Shown here piece by piece: positions 32,679 to 41,350 of a stretch of DNA of 64,000 bases. The notes beneath the pieces are model-generated. The model did no database searches and was not told where the DNA came from. It saw only the letters and a program-made list of their open reading frames with translations. The stretch lies in the NCBI GenBank assembly GCA_945831575.1, contig CAMACX010000010.1, forward strand, positions 1 through 64,000. The letters run 5' to 3'. Position numbers and translations under genes: made by a program. Numbering within the stretch: the first letter of the stretch is position 1; each line of letters begins with the position of its first letter. Source of the DNA: an uncultured Mediterranea sp. (GTDB taxonomy: Bacteria > Bacteroidota > Bacteroidia > Bacteroidales > Bacteroidaceae).

Positions 32679-34976
32679 CTATTTTAATTTTAATTCTTTC
32701 CAACCATCAGTTAATGAGATAGATGTAGATAGTGTTGGTGTCTGGCTCTTTCCGTTGACTACGATTGATTGTTGTTTTACATTTGTAATTACATAGCTAC
32801 TAAGTTCATCTAGGTTCATATTACCCTTTGACTCTTTCAGCTTCTTCAACATGAAATAGGTGAACATTCCATGGCTTTTTGTTTTATATGGGTAGGCTGT
32901 TTCCTGTCCAGAAGCTGCACAGAAGACTACCATGTTGCCTTGTGGTTCGTCAGCTTTTGATTTGATGGCCACTCCGCGTGCAGATGCCAACATGCCATTT
33001 CCACGCAATGCACCGCTGAAGCAGGCATCAAGGAATACAAATACCTTGTTGGCTGGTGTGTTACCCAAAGACTTGTATAAAGTATTAAGGGATATTCCCG
33101 TTGAAACATCAGAACTTATTGCATCCACGGGGAGCAGATAGGCTTCCTTTGAATACTCGTCAGGTACTCCATGTCCAGCAAAATAGAAGATAACTTTAGC
33201 CTCATTGTTATAAGCTTCAGCCACTTGCTTAATCCAATTCAGTTCGTACTTGATGTTATTATAAGTGGCATCAGCCTTATAATGTATGTTTTTGGCAGGG
33301 ATACCTAAAGTCTTTTGACAATACTCCTTGAATATCCATCCGTCATTGCTGGCGAAATCCACCTTTTTTTCGTTTTGATAGTTCTCATTAGAAATGATGA
33401 TAGCAAAAGTCTTATCGTTAATTTCAGCATTAACAGGAATGTCAACGTCAACATCCGACTTGCCCACATTCAGTGAGATGGTTGAAATTGTCTGTTTGCC
33501 TTGATTGTCATTCGATGCAACAGGATTGATGCTGATAGGATCAAAGTTGTATTCAACCTGCGCAATACTGTAGTTAAGCGAAGCTTGGTTGTTGAATGTA
33601 TATGCTTCATTCTGAGATAACCTAAATTCACATTTAGCCAATCCTATACCGTCATTTTGAATAAAGTAGGATGGTTGCTTGGTACACTCAGCAAATTTGT
33701 TTTTGAAGTTCTCAGCCTTTGCAATGGGTACTGGAACGAGTAATTTACCTCCAATTGTACTTTCGATTAAGAATGTTTCATGGTCTGGGTCATACCTTCC
33801 GATAGTAAAATCATTCTGAATATTATTGGCATATAAACCAAGATAGGCTGTTTGTGCTTTCTTGGTAAGTTCTATGACTTTCTGTTGGCGGGTTTGTTCA
33901 TTCACCCTCGTCTGCCATACGGTAGTCTTCTCAAATTCGCCTTTCTTTTGCCACTCATTTATAAATTGTTCGACATAGCTTTGGGCAAAAGTACTAAAAG
34001 ACTGTTTCTTTTTGATGGCAAAAGACACATCTGCAAACATACAGGGAAGCACTTCATTGCCATCAGTATTATAGATGCCGTATAGTTTTCCGTCCTTTGT
34101 CACCTTGAGAAGACCATTGTCTGTTTCTCTAATCTCTTTATACTCATTTTTTAGAATAACATCTCCTGCTTTATTCACAGCTCCATATTTCCCATTGATA
34201 CAATATGTTTGACATGTTCCATTTAGAAATGTATATGATGTTTCAATTTTCTCCTTATATGTGCATGTAACAATGTTCTTTAAGTTCTTGTTTGCCAAAC
34301 CATATAATCCATTCTTTTTTACGGAGCAGAGTATTAAGTTGTCATTTCTTAGTGCATCGTAATCTATTTCCTGATAAGGTTGTGGTTGTGTGAATGTATA
34401 TTGGACCCATTTATAGCCGTCACTTCTCTGTCTTGGTTCAACGCGAAGAACAGGTTGTTCAATCCCTTGTTTCAACAAGATCGCCTCGGCTTGTGAGTAA
34501 AACTCATCAATAATGTAAACAGAATACCAAGCATAAGGATTATTCTTATTCTTTTGCTTTTGCTTTTCTTCTGCCTCCTCCTTCAAATTTTTAGCAATAA
34601 TGTATCTCTTATTCATATATTCTACAAATAAATTATCATAAACTTCTTTCTCCTTTTCCCATTCGTCGTGTTTTTTCTTCCATTCATTATATTCTTCCTT
34701 TAATGCAGGGTCTGGCATATAGAATTCGATAAAGGCATCGTATGCTTTGTATTTTATACCACCAAAAGCTATTACCTTACCTAACTTATTGCAGAATCCA
34801 TATTGTGTTTCTGTTCCAACTTGTTTTCCGATGAGATACCATCCACCACTGTTTTTATTGTATTCTACAATGACATACTTTGTCTTCAACTGATTGGCAA
34901 CAGCAACATTCTGAGCTTGAATGTTGATAGACATACATACTATGAACAAAATGAATGATTCTCTTATTCTTCCCAT
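32679..34976 (-). CDS. Secreted caspase-family (C14-like) protein with N-terminal WG-like repeats
   Basis: Signal peptide IRESFILFIVCMSINIQAQ; caspase motifs VIFYFAGHGVPDEYSKEAYLLPVDA and KVFVFLDACFSGAL; WG-like units (KNGLYGLANKNLKNIV, NGKYGAVNKAGDVIL, DGKLYGIYNTDGNEVLP). Confidence 0.88.
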   Translation of the reverse strand: MGRIRESFILFIVCMSINIQAQNVAVANQLKTKYVIVEYNKNSGGWYLIGKQVGTETQYGFCNKLGKVIAFGGIKYKAYDAFIEFYMPDPALKEEYNEWKKKHDEWEKEKEVYDNLFVEYMNKRYIIAKNLKEEAEEKQKQKNKNNPYAWYSVYIIDEFYSQAEAILLKQGIEQPVLRVEPRQRSDGYKWVQYTFTQPQPYQEIDYDALRNDNLILCSVKKNGLYGLANKNLKNIVTCTYKEKIETSYTFLNGTCQTYCINGKYGAVNKAGDVILKNEYKEIRETDNGLLKVTKDGKLYGIYNTDGNEVLPCMFADVSFAIKKKQSFSTFAQSYVEQFINEWQKKGEFEKTTVWQTRVNEQTRQQKVIELTKKAQTAYLGLYANNIQNDFTIGRYDPDHETFLIESTIGGKLLVPVPIAKAENFKNKFAECTKQPSYFIQNDGIGLAKCEFRLSQNEAYTFNNQASLNYSIAQVEYNFDPISINPVASNDNQGKQTISTISLNVGKSDVDVDIPVNAEINDKTFAIIISNENYQNEKKVDFASNDGWIFKEYCQKTLGIPAKNIHYKADATYNNIKYELNWIKQVAEAYNNEAKVIFYFAGHGVPDEYSKEAYLLPVDAISSDVSTGISLNTLYKSLGNTPANKVFVFLDACFSGALRGNGMLASARGVAIKSKADEPQGNMVVFCAASGQETAYPYKTKSHGMFTYFMLKKLKESKGNMNLDELSSYVITNVKQQSIVVNGKSQTPTLSTSISLTDGWKELKLK

Positions 34977-35135
34977 ACCTTGCTTATTTTGTTTGGTTAC
35001 TATGTTACTCATAAATCGAACAATAATATATTTTATTGTAATATTCGGATTGCATTAGTTTTACTTGCAGCTGATTGCTGCGGGTGCAAAATTACTAAGT
35101 TTTTTCAATAATGTGCTTGTGGTTGGCAATATTTT

Positions 35136-35609
35136 TCATGACCCTTTAAAAGTACTGGATTCAATCTTGGAAATAGCATTTCCTTCATCTACCTCACCAA
35201 ACCATTCTTTCAGTTTGTTCATGGCCTGAGCTTTGATTTCGGGGGTGATGTTGCTCCCTACGGTGTTGAGAACCCAGAGGAGCGCAGTGAGGTCATCGGA
35301 GTAGCCGGCTACCGGGATGAAGTCGGGTATGAGGTCCACGGGAAGGATGAAGTAGCCCAAGACTCCGATTATTTTGGCTTTTTCAGCGGTACTGACTTGT
35401 GGTGACTGCAAGACATAATAGAGTGTCAGGGCGGCGTAGATGACTTTCATGCCGGCCTGCTTGGCTACGCTCTTTATCTTGTTCCATAGCTTGCTCTCGT
35501 CGTAGTGTGAGCTGTAGCTCTCCACGTTGGTGGGGACTTTCGTACTCATATCATTCTTCTTGTTTTCCATTGTCAGGCGCATGTTTTTACTCTCTGATAT
35601 TTGCTGCAA
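35136..35609 (-). CDS. YkvA/DUF1232 family protein (true start uncertain)
   Basis: LYYVLQSPQVSTAEKAKIIGVLGYFILPVDLIPDFIPVAGYSDDLTALLWVL. Confidence 0.9.
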   Translation of the reverse strand: MQQISESKNMRLTMENKKNDMSTKVPTNVESYSSHYDESKLWNKIKSVAKQAGMKVIYAALTLYYVLQSPQVSTAEKAKIIGVLGYFILPVDLIPDFIPVAGYSDDLTALLWVLNTVGSNITPEIKAQAMNKLKEWFGEVDEGNAISKIESSTFKGS

Positions 35610-35704
35610 AAATCGGAAGAAGTGTTGAAAAGACCAAGTGATTTCCTCTGTTTTATAGCATATAGCGGCTATTTCCTTGTCTTTTGATGCCTGCTTCTGG
35701 GCAG

Positions 35705-35796
35705 TTAACTGTTCGCGGCTGGATATTTAACTGTTCGCTGCTAAGGAGTTAAACATCCAGTTCTGACAGCTTAACTCTTCAGATGCAGGGCTGCTG
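35705..35796. repeat. Degenerate 22-bp tandem array (TTAACTGTTCG-type)
   Basis: Units at 35705, 35727, 35749, 35771, each starting TTAAC/TTAAA. Confidence 0.7.
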
Positions 35797-35799
35797 TTA

Positions 35800-35871
35800 G
35801 TGCGCAACATCGTTTCACATCCTACACTTTTGTCGATTTTTTTTTCTTAATTCACAAAATGTATCATTGTG
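35800..35871 (+). repeat. Left copy (R1) of ~72-bp direct repeat
   Basis: gtgcgcaacatcgtttcacatcctacacttttgtcgat...cacaaaatgtatcattgtg; partner at 36640-36710. Confidence 0.85.
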
Positions 35872-35909
35872 TTTTGGTGTGAGGTGAGTCAGCCGTAGGA
35901 CTGCCGTTC

Positions 35910-36018
35910 CTCTAATCGGACTCTAATCGGACTCTAATCTTTCTCTAATCAATCTCTAATCCGGAATTAGAGTTGGATTAGTGTTACTACGGAGTAACTA
36001 CGGAGTAGCTTCGGAGTT
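35910..36018. repeat. Two 11-bp-period tandem arrays: CTCTAATCnnn x5, then ACTACGGAGTA-type x3
   Basis: CTCTAATC at 35910, 35921, 35932, 35943, 35954; ACTACGGAGTA at 35986, 35997 and GCTTCGGAGTT at 36008. Confidence 0.92.
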
Positions 36019-36232
36019 ACCTTAGACCTACGGCATTGTCACCGGTCAGCTATCTGACCTTTTTACGTTACACAGATACGCTCCCTCGGTGGGGTGGTGA
36101 GGCGCAGCGTGCGGAGTGATGCGATTCGTACGATAGGAGGTGCGATTCCTTTTTGTTGTACATCGCCGCATACATTCCACCCGCGACACATCCGGATGTA
36201 AGAGCATGCAAAAGTGCACGACAAGAACAGTG

Positions 36233-36472
36233 AATGATATGGTTCAAAAATACATGGATAAGGATATATTGGAATTTGTCACGTATGCTATAGGCAGTGT
36301 TGCAGAAAGAGTGCACAAGAGTCCCGCTGAGATATACAAGTTATTCATGAAGTTGAATATCATAGCCGGGTATTTGATTCCTGCATACGATGTATTACAT
36401 ACTTTCGGTCGCCAATATTTGGTGGACGATTTATTAGAGTTTATGCAAGAGAAAGGAGTAAAGCTATGTTGA
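36233..36472 (+). CDS. DUF3791 domain protein (exact start uncertain; ORF open from 36140)
   Basis: DILEFVTYAIGSVAERVHKSPAEIYKLFMKLNIIAGYLIPAYDVLHTFGRQYLVDDLLEFMQEKG resembles DUF3791. Confidence 0.7.
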   Translation, partial: NDMVQKYMDKDILEFVTYAIGSVAERVHKSPAEIYKLFMKLNIIAGYLIPAYDVLHTFGRQYLVDDLLEFMQEKGVKLC

Positions 36473-36513
36473 TCTATCATGCTTCAGACACAATAGTCAA
36501 TCAGGTCCCATGA
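36466..36513 (+). pseudogene. 15-codon stub of a DUF3990-like gene
   Basis: MLIYHASDTIVNQVP*, overlapping the DUF3791 stop (ATGttGA); resembles the DUF3990 N-terminus (MxLYHGSNxxVxxP). Confidence 0.55.
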
Positions 36514-36594
36514 AGCTTCCAGTATCTCATCTTCTCGGTTTTGCTGCTTCTTGCTGCTTTCGTCTTGCTTCTTGTCCCGCTCGTTCTTCTTCAT
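36484..36594 (-). pseudogene. Possible 5' fragment of a minus-strand gene
   Basis: MKKNERDKKQDESSKKQQNREDEILEASWDLIDYCV*, with TATCTTTG (- strand, 36624-36631) upstream. Confidence 0.4.
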
Positions 36595-36639
36595 ATATCG
36601 TACTATTTTTGAGTTTTCGGGCGCAAAGATAGAGGTCGG

Positions 36640-36710
36640 GTGCGCAACATCGCTTCACAGCCTATACTTTTGTCTATCTTTTTTTATTATTCACAAACTG
36701 TATAATTGTG
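36640..36710 (+). repeat. Right copy (R2) of ~72-bp direct repeat
   Basis: gtgcgcaacatcgcttcacagcctatacttttgtctat...cacaaactgtataattgtg. Confidence 0.85.
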
Positions 36711-36938
36711 TTAAATTTAGAACCAAACCATTGATAATCTGACTACTGTAGATGAAAATGTAAAGTTATACTTTTGTATTTCATGAAATATTAAAGTTCG
36801 GCACTATGGCTTGTTGTAATTTTTCTCCTGCTGATGAGGCTTAACTAATAGAAATAATGTTAATGCTTGCTGTGCGTTTCGGGGAAAAAGCTTACTTTTG
36901 TGTTCTATTTGATTGTAAAAGTGAAACTGATTGTAAAT

Positions 36939-37556
36939 ATGAAGATAATAGCTGTAGGAATGAACTATGCGCTCCACAAGGTGGAGCTTGGACATACGGA
37001 GGAGATCACCGAACCGGTCATCTTTCTCAAACCGGATTCGGCCATCCTGCGCGATGGGAAGCCTTTCTTCCTGCCTGACTTCTCGCAGGAGATTCACTAC
37101 GAGACGGAGGTGGTGGTGCGCATCAGCCGTCTAGGTAAGTGTATCTCGCCACGCTTCGCTCACCGCTACTACGATGCGGTGACGGTGGGTATCGACTTTA
37201 CGGCACGCGACCTGCAGCGGCGCTTCCGCTCCCAGGGACATCCTTGGGAGCTGAGCAAGGGCTTTGATAACTCGGCGGCCATCGGTACCTTCGTGCCTCT
37301 GGAGGAGCTGGGAGGCGATGTACAGCAGCTGGACTTTCACCTCGACATCGACGGGCAGTGCGTGCAGCGCGGATGTACGGCCGACATGCTCTTCAGCGTG
37401 GATCAGATTATTGCCTATGTGAGCCGCTTCATGACGCTCAAGATGGGCGACCTGATCTATACGGGTACGCCTGTCGGAGTGGGGCCTGTGGCTATCGGGC
37501 AGCACCTGGAGGGCTATATCGGTGAACGCAAATTGCTGGATCTGCATATCAGATAG
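36939..37556 (+). CDS. Fumarylacetoacetate hydrolase family protein
   Basis: MKIIAVGMNYALHK...IFLKPDSAILRDGKPFFLPDFSQEIHYETEVVVRI...DFTARDLQ; TACTTTTG -7 at 36893-36900. Confidence 0.92.
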   Translation: MKIIAVGMNYALHKVELGHTEEITEPVIFLKPDSAILRDGKPFFLPDFSQEIHYETEVVVRISRLGKCISPRFAHRYYDAVTVGIDFTARDLQRRFRSQGHPWELSKGFDNSAAIGTFVPLEELGGDVQQLDFHLDIDGQCVQRGCTADMLFSVDQIIAYVSRFMTLKMGDLIYTGTPVGVGPVAIGQHLEGYIGERKLLDLHIR

Positions 37557-37593
37557 AATTATCTATAGAACAACCTAGAAAGAGAGTATAACA

Positions 37594-38070
37594 ATGAAGA
37601 TAAGAGTAGGATTTGGTTACGATGTCCACCGGCTGGTGGAGGGACGGGAATTGTGGTTGGGCGGTATCCGCATTGACCACACGATGGGCTTGCTGGGTCA
37701 CAGCGATGCCGATGTATTGATTCATGCTGTGTGTGATGCCCTGCTGGGGGCGGCTCACCTGCGCGACATCGGCTATCACTTCCCTGATACAGACAGTGAA
37801 TACAAGAATATCGACAGCAAGGTGTTGCTGCGCAAGACGGTGGCCCTGCTGGCTACCAAGGGTTATACGGTAGGCAATGTCGATGCTACAATCTGTGCAG
37901 AGCGGCCCAAGCTAAAGGCGTACATCCCTGAGATGCAACGGGTGATGGCGGGCGTGATGTGCATTGACGAGGAGGATGTGTCGGTCAAGGCCACCACGAC
38001 CGAGAAGCTGGGCTTCACAGGACGTGAGGAGGGCATTGCGGCCTATGCTACCGTGCTGATTCACTCTTGA
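37594..38070 (+). CDS. ispF: 2-C-methyl-D-erythritol 2,4-cyclodiphosphate synthase
   Basis: RVGFGYDVHRLVEGRELWLGGIRI...GLLGHSDADVLIHAVCDALLGAA. Confidence 0.97.
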   Translation: MKIRVGFGYDVHRLVEGRELWLGGIRIDHTMGLLGHSDADVLIHAVCDALLGAAHLRDIGYHFPDTDSEYKNIDSKVLLRKTVALLATKGYTVGNVDATICAERPKLKAYIPEMQRVMAGVMCIDEEDVSVKATTTEKLGFTGREEGIAAYATVLIHS

Positions 38071-38615
38071 CGCTTCCTGTCTCCGGCCTGAGTGGCAGGC
38101 ATCCACTTCGAGTCGCCTTCGCTTGCCGGCACCGTCTCTATCCTGATGCCTACGTTGAAGATACCCGGCAGGGTGTCACGCCGCATGATGTGGTTGAGGC
38201 AGAGTGTGTAGCTGCCGCTGTGAGGGATGGTGAAGGTGTGGCCTGGGTGTGTGCTGACAAAGAGGTTGCCCCAGCCTTGGCCTAGCCATACGCCCTGTTC
38301 GTTGCTGAGCTGGCAGTGCAGGGTGTCGCTGTAGATGGTGGAATCGTCAGCGGAATTTACGTTGAAGGCCACAGCCAACTGACTGTAGGGATAGCTGTTG
38401 TCGTGGCGCACTTCTACGGTGTAGCGATAGTGGACCAGTGAGTCGCTCAGCGTGGTGATAAAGTGGATGGTATCGCCCCACACCCACCCGCAGGAGGGTA
38501 TGGAGCGATAGCTATGGAATTGCTTGTCGGCAGGGAGACAGCCGGCGATGAGTAGTAGTACCGCCGTCAGCATGGCCCCTGTTACAGCCAAGGGGCGTTG
38601 GTTATGCTTCCTCAT
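38061..38615 (-). CDS. gldH: Gliding motility lipoprotein GldH
   Basis: MRKHNQ start, lipobox LLLIAGC, GDTIHFITTLSDSLVHYRYTVEVRHDNSYPYSQLAV, downstream of ricT-like gene. Confidence 0.85.
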   Translation of the reverse strand: MRKHNQRPLAVTGAMLTAVLLLIAGCLPADKQFHSYRSIPSCGWVWGDTIHFITTLSDSLVHYRYTVEVRHDNSYPYSQLAVAFNVNSADDSTIYSDTLHCQLSNEQGVWLGQGWGNLFVSTHPGHTFTIPHSGSYTLCLNHIMRRDTLPGIFNVGIRIETVPASEGDSKWMPATQAGDRKRQE

Positions 38616-40125
38616 CTTTCCTGGGCTGCTCGTTGTTACGCGGCTTCTTGCCTTGTGGCTGGCCACCCTTGGGTTGTTGCGGTTTGCCTTGTCCGCCCTC
38701 TTTGGGCTGTTGCGGCTTACCTCCTTGTCGCTGTGGCTGTTGGGGCTTTTCACCTTGTTGCTGCTGTTGGGGCTTGCCCTGTCCATTACCCTTGCCCTGT
38801 TGCGGCTGTTTGCCTTTCGGTTGACGTTGGCCCTGCTGTTGCCTGCCCTGCTGCGGAGCAGATGGTGAAGTCTGTTTTGCAGCTTGAGTGGGTTGTCCGT
38901 CAGTTTGCTGTCCCTGTTGTCTTTCAGCTTTTCCTTGCTGTCCTTCAGCTTTCCCTTGCTGTCCTTCAGCTTTCACCTGCTGTCCTCCTTCTGCTTGTTG
39001 CTTTGGTTGTCCTTCTGCTTTCTTTTTCTTCTTGTTCTTGCCGCTCTTCTTGCTTCGGTCGAAGCGGGTCAGGCTCTCCTGTTCGAGCAGGTCGGACGAC
39101 TTCTTCTCCTCCTGCTTGTTCTCCTCCTCAAGCAGGCTTTCCGGTTTAATCCCCTTGCGGTTGAGGCCGATGACCTCAAAGGCACGGCGACCGCTGATGG
39201 TGACCAGATTGGCCGGTATCTGTTTGTCGGTGGAGTAGGTAATCAGGTTGGCCAGGATATCCGCCTTGAAGTAGAAGTAGGTGTTGTCGAGCGTCTCCAG
39301 CTGAATCTCGCGTGAGGGGAGGCGCTTCTGGGCCTCTACGTAGCAGTCTATCTCGTAGTTGAGGCAGCACTTCAGCTTGGCACACTGGCCTGCGAGTTTC
39401 TGGGGATTCAATGAGATGTCCTGGAAGCGTGCTGCGCTGGTCGATACGGAGACGAAGCTCTTCATCCAGGTGGCACAGCAGAGTTCACGGCCGCAGGGAC
39501 CGATGCCGCCGATGCGGCCAGCCTCCTGACGCGCACCGATCTGCTTCATCTCGATGCGCACGCGGAATACCTCGGCCAGCACCTTGATGAGCTGACGGAA
39601 GTCCACGCGCTCATCGGCGATGTAGTAGAAGATGGCCTTGTTGCCATCGCCTTGGTACTCCACGTCGCCTATCTTCATCTGCAGCTTCAGGTCGAGGGCA
39701 ATCTGGCGGGCACGGATCATTGTGCTGTGTTCACGGGCCTTGGCCTCTTCATATTTCTCCATATCCACAGGCTTGGCCTTGCGGTAGATGCGCTTGATGT
39801 CGGCTTCTGACTTGAGGTTGGCCTTCTTCAGCTGCAGCTGCACCAGGCTGCCCGTGAGGGTTACGACACCGATGTCGTGACCTGGCGAAGCCTCCACGGC
39901 CACAATGTCACCCTTCTGTAGCGGCAGGTGGTTGCTGTTGTGGTAGTACCCCTTGCGGGTGTTCTTAAACTGCACCTCCACCAGGTCGGTCACCTGGTCG
40001 TTGCCGGGGATGTCGGCCAGCCAGTCGTAGGTGTTCAGCTGATGGTCCTGTCGGCCACAGCTACGGCAGCAGAGGCCACCGCTTCCGTTGTGTAACTTAT
40101 ATTCTGTCATACTGTTATCGTCCAT
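38602..40125 (-). CDS. PSP1/RicT (YaaT)-like protein with long low-complexity basic Q/G/K/P tail
   Basis: EAKAREHSTMIRARQIALDLKLQMKIGDVEYQGDGNKAIFYYIADERVDFRQLIKVLAEVFRVRIEMKQIGARQEAGRIGGIGPCGRELCCATWM. Confidence 0.93.
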   Translation of the reverse strand: MDDNSMTEYKLHNGSGGLCCRSCGRQDHQLNTYDWLADIPGNDQVTDLVEVQFKNTRKGYYHNSNHLPLQKGDIVAVEASPGHDIGVVTLTGSLVQLQLKKANLKSEADIKRIYRKAKPVDMEKYEEAKAREHSTMIRARQIALDLKLQMKIGDVEYQGDGNKAIFYYIADERVDFRQLIKVLAEVFRVRIEMKQIGARQEAGRIGGIGPCGRELCCATWMKSFVSVSTSAARFQDISLNPQKLAGQCAKLKCCLNYEIDCYVEAQKRLPSREIQLETLDNTYFYFKADILANLITYSTDKQIPANLVTISGRRAFEVIGLNRKGIKPESLLEEENKQEEKKSSDLLEQESLTRFDRSKKSGKNKKKKKAEGQPKQQAEGGQQVKAEGQQGKAEGQQGKAERQQGQQTDGQPTQAAKQTSPSAPQQGRQQQGQRQPKGKQPQQGKGNGQGKPQQQQQGEKPQQPQRQGGKPQQPKEGGQGKPQQPKGGQPQGKKPRNNEQPRKDEEA

Positions 40126-40172
40126 ACATTCTAACTATATAGGTGTGTTTCTTTGGTGGTTATTTCGTTATT

Positions 40173-41300
40173 CTAATGCTTTAGTAGCATGATCATCTTC
40201 AGCGCGAAGTCGAAGAATACCATGCGGGGGTTGACGTTCTGCTCGATGTGAATCTGAGCCTGGCTCAGCTCCTCCATCATGCCGATGACGTTGAGCTCGT
40301 TGATGAAGGGGGCAAACTTTAGGGCAAACTGCTGTTCGGTGGTCGTCATGTAGTTCATCTGCGGGCGGTGTAGGTTGAAGATGAAGTTCTCGCGCACCAG
40401 TCGCTGGCAGTAGCTGAGAAACTCCTTCTGCCGTTCACGCCCCATGCCGGCCAGCTCCTCGCTCCACAGCTTCATGTCGCGTATCTTACGCTGGTAGGCC
40501 AGGCGCATCAAGCTGACGAAGAGGTTGAAGAAGAGGGCGGTGTCCTGGTTGAGCTGGATGGCAGTCAGGGCCTGTATCATGCTGCCGTTGGCGATGTGGG
40601 CCAGGTTACGGCTCTCCTCGGGCAGCACACCGAAGCGGCTCTGCAGGGTCTGGGCAATCACCTCCTCCTCCAGACGGGGCAGGTTGAAGCGTTGCGTACG
40701 GCTCAGGATAGTGGCCAGCAGCTGCTCGGGCGCCTCGCTCACGAGCAGGAAGACGGTCTGCTGCGGCGGCTCTTCGAGCAGCTTGAGCAGCTTGTTGGCA
40801 CATACCTCGTTCATCTTCTCTGGTAGCCACATCAGCACAATCTTGTAGCCGCCCTGGTTGGATTTGAGGCTCAGTTTGCGCAGTATCTCATCGCTCTCCT
40901 TGGCATAGATGATGGCTTGGCTGTTCTCAGCATCCATCTCTTCAAGCCATTGGCTGAGGGTAAAGTAGCTTCCCGCACTGAGCAGCTTGCGCCAGGCGGG
41001 CAGGTAGTCATCGCACACCTCCTTCTTCTGCGCCTTCTTCGCCACGATGGGGAAGGCAAAGTGTACGTCGGGGTGGATGAGCTTTTCCCATTTTACGCAC
41101 GAGGGGCAGCAGCCGCAGGCATCGGTGGGTGTGGGATGCTCACAGCAGAGGTAGCGGGCATAGGCTAGGGCCATGGGGAGCTTGCCCGACCCCTCAGGGC
41201 CGGTAAAGAGCATGGCGTGGGCGATGCGCCCCTCGCTGACCTCCTGAAGCAACCGCTTCTTGGCCTCCTCTTGTCCGATGATGTCGCTGAAACTGAACAT
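40173..41300 (-). CDS. DNA polymerase III delta-prime subunit
   Basis: IIGQEEAKKRLLQEVSEGRIAHAMLFTGPEGSGKLPMALAYARYLCCEHP; cysteine cluster. Confidence 0.9.
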   Translation of the reverse strand: MFSFSDIIGQEEAKKRLLQEVSEGRIAHAMLFTGPEGSGKLPMALAYARYLCCEHPTPTDACGCCPSCVKWEKLIHPDVHFAFPIVAKKAQKKEVCDDYLPAWRKLLSAGSYFTLSQWLEEMDAENSQAIIYAKESDEILRKLSLKSNQGGYKIVLMWLPEKMNEVCANKLLKLLEEPPQQTVFLLVSEAPEQLLATILSRTQRFNLPRLEEEVIAQTLQSRFGVLPEESRNLAHIANGSMIQALTAIQLNQDTALFFNLFVSLMRLAYQRKIRDMKLWSEELAGMGRERQKEFLSYCQRLVRENFIFNLHRPQMNYMTTTEQQFALKFAPFINELNVIGMMEELSQAQIHIEQNVNPRMVFFDFALKMIMLLKH

Positions 41301-41350
41301 GTCTTCGTGCTATCTATATTATATATAATAGGTATAAACGAATAAAATGG

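Noticed and set aside
35705-36018. Possible CRISPR array
   Set aside because: Units are 11 or 22 bp without unique spacers; no cas genes in the window
38616-38786. N-terminal extension of the gldH ORF
   Set aside because: Out-of-frame reading of the ricT-like repeat tail; true lipoprotein start is MRKHNQ at 38615
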